Assembly: GCA_965212595.1 (NCBI GenBank)
Contig: CBDBVE010000024.1
Span: 62,001 to 126,000, forward strand
Length of the DNA: 64,000 bases
Source: Poritiphilus sp965212595
GTDB taxonomy: Bacteria > Bacteroidota > Bacteroidia > Flavobacteriales > Flavobacteriaceae
Reading direction: 5' to 3'
Shown here: piece after piece, positions 14,895 through 24,093 of the stretch
Layout of the letters: each line of letters begins with the position of its first letter
How positions within the stretch are numbered: the stretch's first letter is position 1
Translations under genes and position numbers: made by a program
Notes under the pieces: model-generated
Seen by the model: the letters and a program-made list of their open reading frames with translations, nothing else
Databases searched by the model: none
What the model was told of the DNA's origin: nothing

Positions 14895-17672
14895 TTAATT
14901 TTTAATCTCCATTGCCGGTTCTTTGATCGTAGGGTTAATTGGATTTCCATCTGCATCAATCTCAATAATGGCGTCAAATCCCAACTCGTCAAGTTTACTG
15001 GCAATCTTTGCCCTATCACCTACCATAAACCAATTTACCTGCTCTGGTTTAACTACTTGCTTACTTACCTCCATAACATCTGCCAATGAAAGGTCACGAA
15101 CACTTTGATCGTATTTCTGATAGTAGTCGTCTGCCAGGCCATAGCGGACCAGATTTGCCAGAGAATTATTAACCGCATTATTCGTCTCCCACTGACCAGG
15201 AAGTTTTAATACCTGATTGGTCTTTACCTTATCCAATTCGGCCTGGGTTGCCGGCCTTGTACTCACAAATTCAGCAATCTCCTTACGCAATTCTGTAACA
15301 GACTCCGCTGATTTGTCAGTTTGAACAGGAGCGTACATAATAAATGGGCGTTCTTCCTTGCCTCCAAGAACAAATCCGCCGGCGCCATAGGACCAGTGCT
15401 TGTCTTCCCTTAAGTTCATATTGATCCTGGAAGTAAAGTCGCCTCCTAAAATATTGACCATCTGCTCAAGCGCAATTTCTGAAACACCACCATATTTTTC
15501 TGTTAAATGCCCTGCAATGATAACAGATTGTTGAGACTCTGGCCTATCCATCAAATACAGTGTGTTTTTGGTGTTCGCACCGGGCTTCCCAAAGGCAATG
15601 GTTGGCACATCACCCTTCTTCCATTTACCCAAAGACTTTTCTAGCTGTGAAGTAAGTGCCTTCATTTCAACATCGCCAGTTACCACCAAAGTAGCATTGT
15701 TGGGTTTTAACCAGGTATCATAAAACCTAACCACATCATCTCTTGTTAACTTTTCAACAGTTTCTTCATAGCCGGTACCGGTATAAGGGTTGCTGTATGG
15801 ATGACCATCGCCATACAGGTATTTATTCATGACTCTTAGTGCCATGGCAATCGGCTGAGATTTTTCCTGTTTTATATCATTGATTTGTTCTGCCTGCAGT
15901 CTATCGAATTCTTTTTGAGGGAAGGAAGGATTCAATATCACATCTGAAAACAATTCCAGGCTCGCAGTTAAACTGGGCTTCAATGTATTCATATAAACAC
16001 TTGAAATATCCTGGTTAGAGAAGGTAGATAAGCTGGCACCCAGAAGCTGTAACTTTTCATTGATTTCAAGCGAGTTCATCTCTTTAGTTCCTTCGTCCAA
16101 AAGATCCATTGCTAATGAAGCCGTACCAGGGCTGGCCAAATGATCTGTTTTATACCCTGCGTTTACCATCAGATTCATTACAATTGTAGGTACTCCCTGT
16201 CTCTTGGCTAAAACAACGTTAAGGCCGTTAGAGAGTTTGGCCCGTTCCAAATCCGGAAATTTTGAGCTTTTCGGAGTTCCAAGTTCGGGTAACTTAGATC
16301 TGTCTACACTGCTGTTCTCAACCGTGTATTCAGGGAAAGGGTTACAGATAAGCGTATGTTTTCCTTTTGACAGCCATTTTTTCGCTGTAGCCTTAATATC
16401 ATCAACACTAGCCTCTTCTACATATTTTAGAACTTTTTTGTAATAAGAAGCATCTCCGAAATAGGTTTCATTTGATGCCAGAATATCCGATACGCCGCCA
16501 AAACCTCCTATACGTTCCAGGCCTTTAATAAAATCTGCAAAATAATCGGCCTTAACACGTTTCAATTCGGCTTCAGTTGGGCCGTTTTCTGCTAGCTTGT
16601 TTATTTCATTCCATAGCTTCTCTTTTACCTCGCTAACATCGCCACCGGGCTTTACGTTGGCCCAGCTCATAAATCTGCTTGCAATCTCACCCGAAGCCTG
16701 AAATGAAACTACTGAGCTTGCAATCTGATCTTCGTACACAAGTTTCTTGTATAACCTTGAATTCTTTCCATTCGTCAGCACAGCTGCGATCAGGTCGAAA
16801 TGAATATCTTCTCTTGCTCCAAACTGCGGCGTATTCCATGCGAATAGTACTCTAGATTCGGGAACCCTGTCTTCATATACCTGATAGGTATCCCCGTTGT
16901 GAACAGGAATGTTTACTTCCTGTCTCTCGATCGTTGGACCAGACGGAATATCCCCAAAATATTTCAACACCTTTTGATAGACTTCCTCTGGATTAATGTC
17001 ACCGGCGACAGCTACTACCGCATTTGCTGCCCCGTAGTACGATTTAAACCATTCCTGAACGTCTTCCAAAGAAGCTGCATTCAGATCCTCCATTTCCCCG
17101 ATAACAGTCCAGGAATAGGGATGCCCTTTAGGGTACATGGCTTTGGTTAAATAATCCCATTGCATACCATAGGGTTGGTTTTCTCCCTGTCTCTTTTCAT
17201 TCTGAACAACACCTCGTTGTTCATCAAGCCTTGCTTGATCAATCGCGCCTAATAAATGTCCCATACGGTCAGACTCCAGGAAAAGCACCTGGTCTAATGC
17301 CGAAACGGGTACGTTTTGAAAGTAGTTGGTCCTGTCTGTGTTGGTTGTTCCGTTCAAATCTGTCCCTCCAATACTTTCCAAAGCCTGGAAATAGTCATCG
17401 TTAAAATTCTCACTTCCATTGAACATGAGGTGTTCAAATAGATGAGCAAAGCCACTCTTTCCTGGCTTTTCATTTTTAGAACCCACATGATACCAAACAT
17501 TTACCGCAACTATTGGTGCCTTGTGATCTTCATGAACCAGTAGTTTTAGTCCATTCGGGAGAACAAATCGTTCGTACGCGATGTCAATGTCCTCGGCTTT
17601 GAATTCAAAATTTTGAGCCGACAAACTCTGCAGGCCTATAAAGGCCGCAACAAAAAAAGTTAGTTTTTTCAT
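14895..17672 (-). CDS. Secreted M16-family (pitrilysin/insulinase-like) zinc peptidase
   Basis: 925 residues with a signal peptide ending LSAQ. The inverted zinc motif HLFEH is at 77-81, with the distal Glu in VVQNEKRQ at about 159. The protein contains both halves of the M16 fold in one chain: the active N-terminal pair of domains and a C-terminal pair (starting near 470) without the zinc motif, as expected. Such peptidases degrade peptides in the periplasm or envelope. The gene is monocistronic: it converges on the DoxX unit and diverges from the kinase-aminotransferase fusion. Confidence 0.93.
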   Translation of the reverse strand: MKKLTFFVAAFIGLQSLSAQNFEFKAEDIDIAYERFVLPNGLKLLVHEDHKAPIVAVNVWYHVGSKNEKPGKSGFAHLFEHLMFNGSENFNDDYFQALESIGGTDLNGTTNTDRTNYFQNVPVSALDQVLFLESDRMGHLLGAIDQARLDEQRGVVQNEKRQGENQPYGMQWDYLTKAMYPKGHPYSWTVIGEMEDLNAASLEDVQEWFKSYYGAANAVVAVAGDINPEEVYQKVLKYFGDIPSGPTIERQEVNIPVHNGDTYQVYEDRVPESRVLFAWNTPQFGAREDIHFDLIAAVLTNGKNSRLYKKLVYEDQIASSVVSFQASGEIASRFMSWANVKPGGDVSEVKEKLWNEINKLAENGPTEAELKRVKADYFADFIKGLERIGGFGGVSDILASNETYFGDASYYKKVLKYVEEASVDDIKATAKKWLSKGKHTLICNPFPEYTVENSSVDRSKLPELGTPKSSKFPDLERAKLSNGLNVVLAKRQGVPTIVMNLMVNAGYKTDHLASPGTASLAMDLLDEGTKEMNSLEINEKLQLLGASLSTFSNQDISSVYMNTLKPSLTASLELFSDVILNPSFPQKEFDRLQAEQINDIKQEKSQPIAMALRVMNKYLYGDGHPYSNPYTGTGYEETVEKLTRDDVVRFYDTWLKPNNATLVVTGDVEMKALTSQLEKSLGKWKKGDVPTIAFGKPGANTKNTLYLMDRPESQQSVIIAGHLTEKYGGVSEIALEQMVNILGGDFTSRINMNLREDKHWSYGAGGFVLGGKEERPFIMYAPVQTDKSAESVTELRKEIAEFVSTRPATQAELDKVKTNQVLKLPGQWETNNAVNNSLANLVRYGLADDYYQKYDQSVRDLSLADVMEVSKQVVKPEQVNWFMVGDRAKIASKLDELGFDAIIEIDADGNPINPTIKEPAMEIKN

Positions 17673-17826
17673 GATCTCGTTTAATGATTAAAATTAGTCG
17701 AAAATAGCTTCTAAATATAGGCAATTATCCCTATTCTTCAGGGAATTAAACTCCTTAAATATTTTCCAGGTTTTCAATTTTTTCTAGGGATTATTCCTAA
17801 GTTTATCTCAAAGACATCTTTTTAAC

Positions 17827-20079
17827 ATGGACGTTGCAGAAACCTTAAATAAGTACTACAATCTAAACCCACTTAAGCTGAGTCAAATGGAGGGATATGG
17901 CAGTACCAATTTCAAGGTTGAAATAGAAGAATGCCGTTATGTACTGAAGAAGCATCAGGCCACCGAAGAAAATGCTGCCATACTCGAGGAAGAACACAGG
18001 GTCATGCGGCAGCTTCAAAAGCTTGAAAACTATGACTTTCCACTTCCAATTGCGCTAAACAATGGTGATTTTTTGCTTATCCAGAATGGTGGTATTACAA
18101 GGCTGCTTTCATACATCGGGGGAGACTTTCTTGCTAATGTTCCTCATACACCTTTACTACTCATGTCTTTTGGCAAGTTCTTAGCAAAAATGGATAAAAA
18201 TCTTCTGGATGGGTATTTCCCGGCTGTTAGGGCCAAAGCAATTTTATGGGATTTAAAGCACTTTCAGTCTAACTACCCATTGATCAAGTACATCCCGGAA
18301 GCAAGTGACCGCAATTTAGTGGACTACTTTTTCCTACAGTTCGAGCAACAGCTTATTCCGGTTGAAAACAAATTGAGAAAAAGCACTATTCACAATGATG
18401 CAAACGATTGGAACGTGCTTACCAAGGGAGGTGAGATTTCAGGTATCATTGACTTTGGGGATATGGTTTACAGCTGGCTTATTAATGAATTAGCAGTGGC
18501 CCTTACCTACATAATGATGGACAAGGAAAATCCATTAGAGGCGGCCGCATACGTTATTGAAGACTATCACAAGGTACTGCCTCTGGAAATTCTGGAGTTG
18601 GATATCCTATACTATTTGATTGCGGCCCGACTTTGCACCAGTGTCTGCGGTTCGGCTTATGCGAAAACAAAAAATCCTGCTTCTACCTATATCACCATTA
18701 GTGAAAAACCAGCCTGGCAACTCTTAAGAAAATGGTTGGCCATAAATCCAATTGCTGCGAAAAACACGTTTAGAAAGGCCTCAGGATACCCTCCAAGTGA
18801 GGTCCCTCTGTTGAAAAAGCAGTTGAAAAGAAGAAGTTTAAACTTCAGTAAAACCCTATCTCTAAGTTATGATCGGCCAATCCAAATGCATCGCGCTGCA
18901 TTCCAATATATGTATGATGTTGATGGGAATTCCATTTTAGACGCATACAATAATATTATGCTTGCCGGTCATGCGCACCCTAAGGTTGTAAGGGCTGGAC
19001 AAAAAGCTATGGCTCGCTTAAATACCAATACGAGGTACTTATATGACCAGTTATTGTCTTATAGTGATAAGTTATTATCAAAGTTTCCTCCTACTTTGAG
19101 TAAGGTTTTCTTTGTCAACTCGGGGAGCGCTGCAAGCGATCTCGCCATCCGTTTAGCGCTTGCTCATACCCAAAAAGAAAAAATAATGGTGCTTGAAGAA
19201 GGCTATCACGGCAATACAAGGACCGGAATTAGTATTAGCAACTACAAATACAAAAAAGAGGGCCTTGGAGGTAAAAAAAACCATATCATAGAAGCGCCTT
19301 TACCAAAGGTTTTTGGTTCCGGGCTTAAAGATGATGGTTCTGCCGGATCGTATTTTGCAAAGATGGCCTCCACACTTATTTCAAAAGACCAAAACCAAAT
19401 TGCTGCCTTTATAGCTGAGCCCATTGCGGGATGTGCGGGCCAGGTGCCCCTTGCCATGGGCTACTTGAAGAAAGTTTATGCTGAAGTCAGAAAACAAGGA
19501 GGAGTGTGTATTAGTGACGAAGTACAAGTAGGTTTTGGCCGATTGGGGCGTTATTTCTGGGGATATGAGATGCACGATGTTGTTCCGGATATTGTTGTCG
19601 TAGGCAAGCCAATGGGGAATGGCCACCCAATAGGCGCAGTAATAACAACAAAACAAATAGCAGAAAGTTTTGAGGAGGGGCCGGAATTCTTTAGCTCCTT
19701 TGGAGGAAATCCTGTTTCCTGTGCCATTGGTGAGGCGGTTTTGAATGTTATAGAAGAAGAAGGGCTTCAGAAGGTAGCTCAGGAGATAGGCGATTTTCTA
19801 AAAGAAGGATTAGAGAACCTAAAAAGCCGGTTTAGCGAACTCGCGGATGTTCGAGGGGTCGGACTCTTTTTGGGAGTTGAACTTCTAGATAAAAAAGGGC
19901 AGCCGAATACACGATTAGCAAAGCATGTAAAAAACGAATTAAGAGAACGAAACATTTTAATTAGTACGGACGGCCCTTTTGATAATGTACTGAAAATCAA
20001 ACCTCCACTCTGCTTCTCTAAAGAAGACGCCACAAAATTGCTTAAGATCATTGGTCTGGTTTTAAAGGATTCGGAATAA
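17827..20079 (+). CDS. APH-type kinase fused to class III PLP aminotransferase/phospholyase
   Basis: 750 residues. Residues 1-330 form an aminoglycoside-phosphotransferase-like kinase with the catalytic loop HNDANDWN (189-196) and the metal-binding IDFGD (208-212). Residues 335-750 are a class III aminotransferase-fold enzyme with NSGSAASDLA, the cofactor Asp in SDEVQVGFGR and Lys594 in VVGKPMGNGHP. In animals the closest pair is hydroxylysine kinase plus 5-phosphohydroxylysine or phosphoethanolamine phospholyase. A fused protein could therefore phosphorylate a hydroxylated amine and then eliminate phosphate to an aldehyde. The substrate is inferred, not shown. The only close plus-strand neighbour is a DoxX-family gene 47 bases downstream. 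Confidence 0.87.
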   Translation: MDVAETLNKYYNLNPLKLSQMEGYGSTNFKVEIEECRYVLKKHQATEENAAILEEEHRVMRQLQKLENYDFPLPIALNNGDFLLIQNGGITRLLSYIGGDFLANVPHTPLLLMSFGKFLAKMDKNLLDGYFPAVRAKAILWDLKHFQSNYPLIKYIPEASDRNLVDYFFLQFEQQLIPVENKLRKSTIHNDANDWNVLTKGGEISGIIDFGDMVYSWLINELAVALTYIMMDKENPLEAAAYVIEDYHKVLPLEILELDILYYLIAARLCTSVCGSAYAKTKNPASTYITISEKPAWQLLRKWLAINPIAAKNTFRKASGYPPSEVPLLKKQLKRRSLNFSKTLSLSYDRPIQMHRAAFQYMYDVDGNSILDAYNNIMLAGHAHPKVVRAGQKAMARLNTNTRYLYDQLLSYSDKLLSKFPPTLSKVFFVNSGSAASDLAIRLALAHTQKEKIMVLEEGYHGNTRTGISISNYKYKKEGLGGKKNHIIEAPLPKVFGSGLKDDGSAGSYFAKMASTLISKDQNQIAAFIAEPIAGCAGQVPLAMGYLKKVYAEVRKQGGVCISDEVQVGFGRLGRYFWGYEMHDVVPDIVVVGKPMGNGHPIGAVITTKQIAESFEEGPEFFSSFGGNPVSCAIGEAVLNVIEEEGLQKVAQEIGDFLKEGLENLKSRFSELADVRGVGLFLGVELLDKKGQPNTRLAKHVKNELRERNILISTDGPFDNVLKIKPPLCFSKEDATKLLKIIGLVLKDSE

Positions 20080-20126
20080 TTTAACCAAAAAATCTCTACA
20101 TTTATACCAAAAGAACCCCGATAGTA

Positions 20127-20507
20127 ATGTCCAATACTCTAAAAACAAACTTGGGTCTTGCACTGTTAAGGATCCTAAGTTCGGTCATGTTACTCACCCA
20201 TGGTATTCCAAAACTTCAAAAACTATTTAGCGGAAATTTCGAATTTGCAGACCCCATAGGTATTGGGGCTACGCCTTCGTTCTTTCTTACAGCACTAGCT
20301 GAAGGTATTTGTCCTTTTCTTATTATAGTTGGTTTTAAAACGAGGTGGGCAGCCATTCCACCGGCGATTGCCATGTTAGTGGCTGGCCTATTTTTTCACC
20401 AGGATGACCCCTTTGGAGGTAATAAAGAAAAGGCCCTGCTTTATCTAGTGGTTTTTGTAGCGATTATTTTGTTGGGACCCGGTAAATACAGTATTGACAG
20501 AAAGTAG
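20127..20507 (+). CDS. DoxX-family membrane protein
   Basis: 126 residues, four membrane helices, typical DoxX pattern: ALLRILSSVMLLTHGIPKL at the start, a middle helix ending in GFKTRWAA, and a C-terminal GPGKYSID. It is shorter than the DoxX-like protein at 13391 and unrelated in detail. The gene ends one base before the convergent holA stop, and no terminator was seen between them. Confidence 0.85.
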   Translation: MSNTLKTNLGLALLRILSSVMLLTHGIPKLQKLFSGNFEFADPIGIGATPSFFLTALAEGICPFLIIVGFKTRWAAIPPAIAMLVAGLFFHQDDPFGGNKEKALLYLVVFVAIILLGPGKYSIDRK

Positions 20508-20508
20508 C

Positions 20509-21513
20509 TCAAAGCACCTTTGCGAGCAATTCTTTAAGTAGATCTGCCTGCGAGAGCGAGCTCGCCCCTACCCCTTTCCCCTTCAAGTCTAATTCTCTAA
20601 GGTGTGATATTACCTGACTTGTCTTACGCATAGGATAGTTCCTTGCCGCTGTCTGGAATTCTGAAACAAAATAGGGGTTAATACGAAGTACACTGGCAAC
20701 ATTTCTCGGTGAGTGATCTTGAAGCCCGTGATACTGCAACAACTGTGCAAAAAAATTATGAAGAAGTGTAACCGTAACTACAAAAGGATTGTCCTTTGGG
20801 TTTTGGGCAAAATAGTTGACTATCCTTGTAGCTTTTAGGTGATCTTTTTCACCAATAGCCTTTTTAAGTTCAAAATTGTTGTAGTCTTTGCTTATTCCTA
20901 TATGCTTTTCAACAAGAGCGGGTGTAATCTCAGTATTTGAAGGCAAGATCAATCGCAGCTTGTCAAGTTCATTGGATATTCTGCTTAAATCTGTCCCAAG
21001 AAATTCTACCAAAAGCAATGCCGCCTTATGAGTAATACTATGGCCCTTGCCTTTGAGTAATTTCCTTATCCACTCTGAAACCTGATTTTCATAGAGTTTC
21101 TTACTTTCAAAAACCACTCCTCCACCCTTTGCGATGGCCTTATGAAGTTTTTTTCGCTTATCTATCTTCTTGTATTTGTAGCAAATCACCAAAATTGTTG
21201 AAGGCTGCGGATTCAAGGCATAGTTACTAAGTGTCTCTATATTTCGGGATAAATGCTGCGCCTCCTTTACAATGACTATCTGATGTTCCGCCATCATGGG
21301 ATAGCGCTTGGCACTTCCTAAAACAGCCTCAATACTGGTTTCCTTTCCATAGATCACCATTTGATTAAAGCCTTTTTCCTCTTCCGCCAGCACTTCATTT
21401 TCTATGTATTCCGCGATTTTATCAATAAAATAGGGCTCCTCGCCCATCAAAAAGTAAATGGGCCTAAGTTGTCCGTTTTTGATTTCATCGACAATTCGTC
21501 TTACTTCTTCCAT
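20509..21513 (-). CDS. holA: DNA polymerase III delta subunit
   Basis: 334 residues, the usual length. HolA is the clamp-loader subunit that opens the sliding clamp. The N-terminal AAA+-like domain starts IYFLMGEEPYFIDKIAEYI, followed by the conserved VIVKEAQ and the central AKGGGVVFE..YENQVSEWI segment. The gene diverges from the HsdR_N-like gene with 25 bases between, so both share a very short promoter region. Confidence 0.92.
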   Translation of the reverse strand: MEEVRRIVDEIKNGQLRPIYFLMGEEPYFIDKIAEYIENEVLAEEEKGFNQMVIYGKETSIEAVLGSAKRYPMMAEHQIVIVKEAQHLSRNIETLSNYALNPQPSTILVICYKYKKIDKRKKLHKAIAKGGGVVFESKKLYENQVSEWIRKLLKGKGHSITHKAALLLVEFLGTDLSRISNELDKLRLILPSNTEITPALVEKHIGISKDYNNFELKKAIGEKDHLKATRIVNYFAQNPKDNPFVVTVTLLHNFFAQLLQYHGLQDHSPRNVASVLRINPYFVSEFQTAARNYPMRKTSQVISHLRELDLKGKGVGASSLSQADLLKELLAKVL

Positions 21514-21538
21514 CCAAAAAAAATCATCAAATTTGTGT

Positions 21539-21985
21539 ATGCAATCGCTAAATTTTCCAGCTTATGAGTTTCGTTTCAAAAGTAGCGAAAATAAGGTGTT
21601 TATTTTCGATGTCGTTCGTAAAAAATTTGTAGTGCTACAGCCAGAAGAGTGGGTAAGACAGCATGTTTTACATTACCTGCTATTTGATAAAAAATACCCG
21701 CTGAGCCTTATTGCGGTAGAGAAGCAACTCAGTCTAAACAAGCTCAAAAAAAGATACGACATTGTGGTCTATAATTCTGACGGTAGTATAGCGATACTTG
21801 TGGAATGTAAGTCGCCCAAAATTAAAATTTCTCAAACGACATTCGATCAGGTTGCTCGCTATAACATTCAACTAAGGGCCAACTATCTAATGGTGACAAA
21901 CGGCTTGGAACATTTCTATTGCCAAATGAACTTTGAGAAAGAAAAGTATAGCTTTTTAGAGCAAATTCCTGATTTTAGCCGTTAA
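21539..21985 (+). CDS. HsdR N-terminal-domain (PD-(D/E)XK) nuclease-like protein
   Basis: 148 residues from ATG 21539; a longer frame from 21458 would run into holA and its extra residues are low complexity. The core KRYDIVVYNSDGSIAILVECKSP carries the D...ExK active-site pattern of the type I restriction HsdR nuclease domain, but there is no helicase domain and no hsdM or hsdS nearby. Stand-alone proteins of this type beside holA are frequent in Bacteroidota as far as I recall. The function is unknown; DNA repair or replication is suggested by the neighbour. A glycosyltransferase gene follows after 12 bases. Confidence 0.82.
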   Translation: MQSLNFPAYEFRFKSSENKVFIFDVVRKKFVVLQPEEWVRQHVLHYLLFDKKYPLSLIAVEKQLSLNKLKKRYDIVVYNSDGSIAILVECKSPKIKISQTTFDQVARYNIQLRANYLMVTNGLEHFYCQMNFEKEKYSFLEQIPDFSR

Positions 21986-21997
21986 TTTGCAACCCAA

Positions 21998-22999
21998 TTG
22001 AAACTAGCTATTGTCATACTAAATTGGAATGGCGCCGATCTACTTGAGCGCTTTCTACCTTCCGTTATCAAGTTTTCTGAAGGGGCAGATATCTATGTAG
22101 CAGACAACGCATCTACAGACGAATCTGTGGCTTTTGTGCGCGCCAACTACCCTGAGATCAAAATTATTGAAAACAAAGTCAACGGTGGTTTCGCCAAAGG
22201 TTATAACGATGCCCTAAAACACGTTAAAGCGGATATTTTCTGCTTGCTAAATTCAGATGTTGAAGTTTCGGAAGCTTGGCTGGAACCCATTCTTAAATCG
22301 TTCAAAGAAATCCCTGAAGCTTCAATAATACAACCTAAGGTCCTGGATTTAATGCGCAAAGATTACTTTGAATATGCTGGCGCCGGAGGAGGCTTCCTAG
22401 ACCAATTGGGGTATCCATTTTGTCGCGGGAGAATATTTCAGGCTCTCGAGAAAGACGAAGGTCAGTATGATGATACCGTAGAAATTTTCTGGGCCACAGG
22501 AGCTTGCATGTTTATTAAAAGTGATGTGTTTGAGCATTTAGGAGGGTTTGATGAGGATTATTTTGCACACCAGGAAGAAGTAGATTTATGTTGGAGAGCC
22601 TGGAACTCTGGTTATAAGGTTTATTACGTCGGCGCTTCCAAGGTATATCATCTGGGCGGATCTACCTTGAGTAATATGAATCCTAAAAAGACCTATCTCA
22701 ATTTCAGGAATTCGCTCTTTTCTATAACCAAAAACTTGCCCAGAAAAAAAGCTTTTCTAATTATCCTATTCAGACTAATATTGGATGGCATTGCGGGCCT
22801 TCGCTTTATTCTTCAATTTAAGGGCAACCATTTTTTGGCAATTATCCGTGCTCATCTAAGCTATTATCGCAACTTCGGCAAAACATACCGGAAACGTGAA
22901 AAAGCTAATTTTATATTAAAGTATTACACCACAAAATCCATTGTGTGGTCGCATTTCGTACATCAGGTAAGGAAATTTAACATTTTAGTAAAAGATTAA
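21998..22999 (+). CDS. Family 2 glycosyltransferase
   Basis: 333 residues starting at TTG 21998; no in-frame ATG lies near and the first residues KLAIVILNWNG are conserved. The GT-A fold is shown by VILNWNGADLLERFLPSV, the metal-binding LNSDVEV, and the acceptor-side motif FDEDYFAHQEEVDLCWRAW, typical of rhamnosyltransferase-like enzymes acting on cell-surface polysaccharide. A hydrophobic, basic C-terminal segment (about 245-300) suggests membrane association. It is probably co-transcribed with the HsdR_N-like gene. Confidence 0.9.
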   Translation: MKLAIVILNWNGADLLERFLPSVIKFSEGADIYVADNASTDESVAFVRANYPEIKIIENKVNGGFAKGYNDALKHVKADIFCLLNSDVEVSEAWLEPILKSFKEIPEASIIQPKVLDLMRKDYFEYAGAGGGFLDQLGYPFCRGRIFQALEKDEGQYDDTVEIFWATGACMFIKSDVFEHLGGFDEDYFAHQEEVDLCWRAWNSGYKVYYVGASKVYHLGGSTLSNMNPKKTYLNFRNSLFSITKNLPRKKAFLIILFRLILDGIAGLRFILQFKGNHFLAIIRAHLSYYRNFGKTYRKREKANFILKYYTTKSIVWSHFVHQVRKFNILVKD

Positions 23000-23033
23000 C
23001 TAATTTTGAGAAATCTGAGGGTGTCAATTTCTA

Positions 23034-23041
23034 TAATTTTG
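23034..23041 (+). promoter_or_regulatory. Predicted -7 promoter element of the OmpA lipoprotein gene
   Basis: TAATTTTG matches TAnnTTTG. A second copy occurs at 23001-23008. The leader to the ATG at 23101 would be about 53 bases, longer than for most genes here. No clear -33 element at standard distance. Confidence 0.4.
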
Positions 23042-23100
23042 CTGGCGTATCTCAGACATACTTAACAAATAACAAACATTTACAAATAGAAACTAGTATT

Positions 23101-23952
23101 ATGAAAAAAATCATCCTAGGCTGCTTGGGAGTAGCACTATTACTGTCTTCCTGCGTTTCACAGAAGAAATATGCAGATTTGGAGGCAAAGCAAAAAGAAA
23201 CTCAAGATCTATTGAATTCTGCTACCGTTAAATTGAACACTTGTTTGGAGGAAAAGGCTACGGCTACTACCCGAATGAAGACTTTGGAAGATCAGAATAC
23301 CTTTCTTAAGGCCAATAATCAGGAATTGATTAATAATATGGGTAATCTGACTACTTTAACCACAAAGGGAGCTGAAAATCTTGAAAAGTCACTCGAAAGT
23401 CTGAAAGAAAAAGATTTGACCATTAGAAAATTGCAAGATGCCATTACCAGAAGAGATTCTGTGAATTTAGCACTTGTCCAGAGTCTTAAAGGAGTTTTGG
23501 GTAACCTTGACGATGAAGATATTGAGATCAGTGTTGAAAAAGGCGTTGTTTTTGTTTCTATCTCCGATAAATTGTTATTCAGTAGTGGTAGTTATAATGT
23601 AACTGCCAGAGCAAAAGAAGTACTTGGTAAAGTGGCCCAGGTAGTTAATAACAAGCCAGATTTTGAGTTTATGGTAGAAGGGCATACAGACGATGTGCCT
23701 TACAGAAAAGGTGTGCTTTTAGACAACTGGGATCTTAGTGTTAAGCGTTCTACTGCCATTGTAAGAATTCTTCAAAACGATTACGGGGTAGATCCGAAGC
23801 GTATGACCGCTGCTGGTAGAGCGGAGTTTGTACCTGTTTCTCAATCTGAAAAGTCTAAGAACAGAAGAACTCGTATTGTAGTGCTTCCAAAGATCGATCA
23901 GTTCTACAGTATGATAGAAGAAGGAATGAAAGATCCTGCCATCAATAATTAG
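23101..23952 (+). CDS. OmpA-family lipoprotein with coiled coil
   Basis: 283 residues. The lipobox LLSSC puts the acylated Cys at residue 18. A Lys/Glu-rich coiled coil (about 22-120) leads to an OmpA peptidoglycan-binding domain (about 140-265). The binding features are intact: GHTDDVP, NWDLSVKRS and KNRRTRIVV (the Asp and Arg that grip diaminopimelate). It should tether the outer membrane to peptidoglycan. A diverged paralogue lies at 34281. A very strong terminator follows at 23982-24020. Confidence 0.92.
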   Translation: MKKIILGCLGVALLLSSCVSQKKYADLEAKQKETQDLLNSATVKLNTCLEEKATATTRMKTLEDQNTFLKANNQELINNMGNLTTLTTKGAENLEKSLESLKEKDLTIRKLQDAITRRDSVNLALVQSLKGVLGNLDDEDIEISVEKGVVFVSISDKLLFSSGSYNVTARAKEVLGKVAQVVNNKPDFEFMVEGHTDDVPYRKGVLLDNWDLSVKRSTAIVRILQNDYGVDPKRMTAAGRAEFVPVSQSEKSKNRRTRIVVLPKIDQFYSMIEEGMKDPAINN

Positions 23953-23981
23953 GATTTATAAAGAAAAGACGTAATTTTATG

Positions 23982-24020
23982 CCACGGCCAAACTAATTTT
24001 AGCTTTGGTCGTGGTTTTTT
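23982..24020 (+). terminator. Intrinsic terminator after the OmpA lipoprotein gene
   Basis: CCACGGCCAAA (23982-23992) pairs with TTTGGTCGTGG (24004-24014) with one G-U pair, and six T residues follow (24015-24020). It is located 29 bases after the stop codon. Confidence 0.9.
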
Positions 24021-24093
24021 ATACCCATACCAACCACACCAGTCAGAACAAATACTTAAGATACTATTTGTACCATGAAATCGTTGTCTTATT

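Noticed and set aside
20127..20507. Treating the DoxX protein as a subunit of thiosulfate:quinone oxidoreductase
   Set aside because: No doxA/doxD partner or sulfur-oxidation gene is in the window; only family membership is supported.
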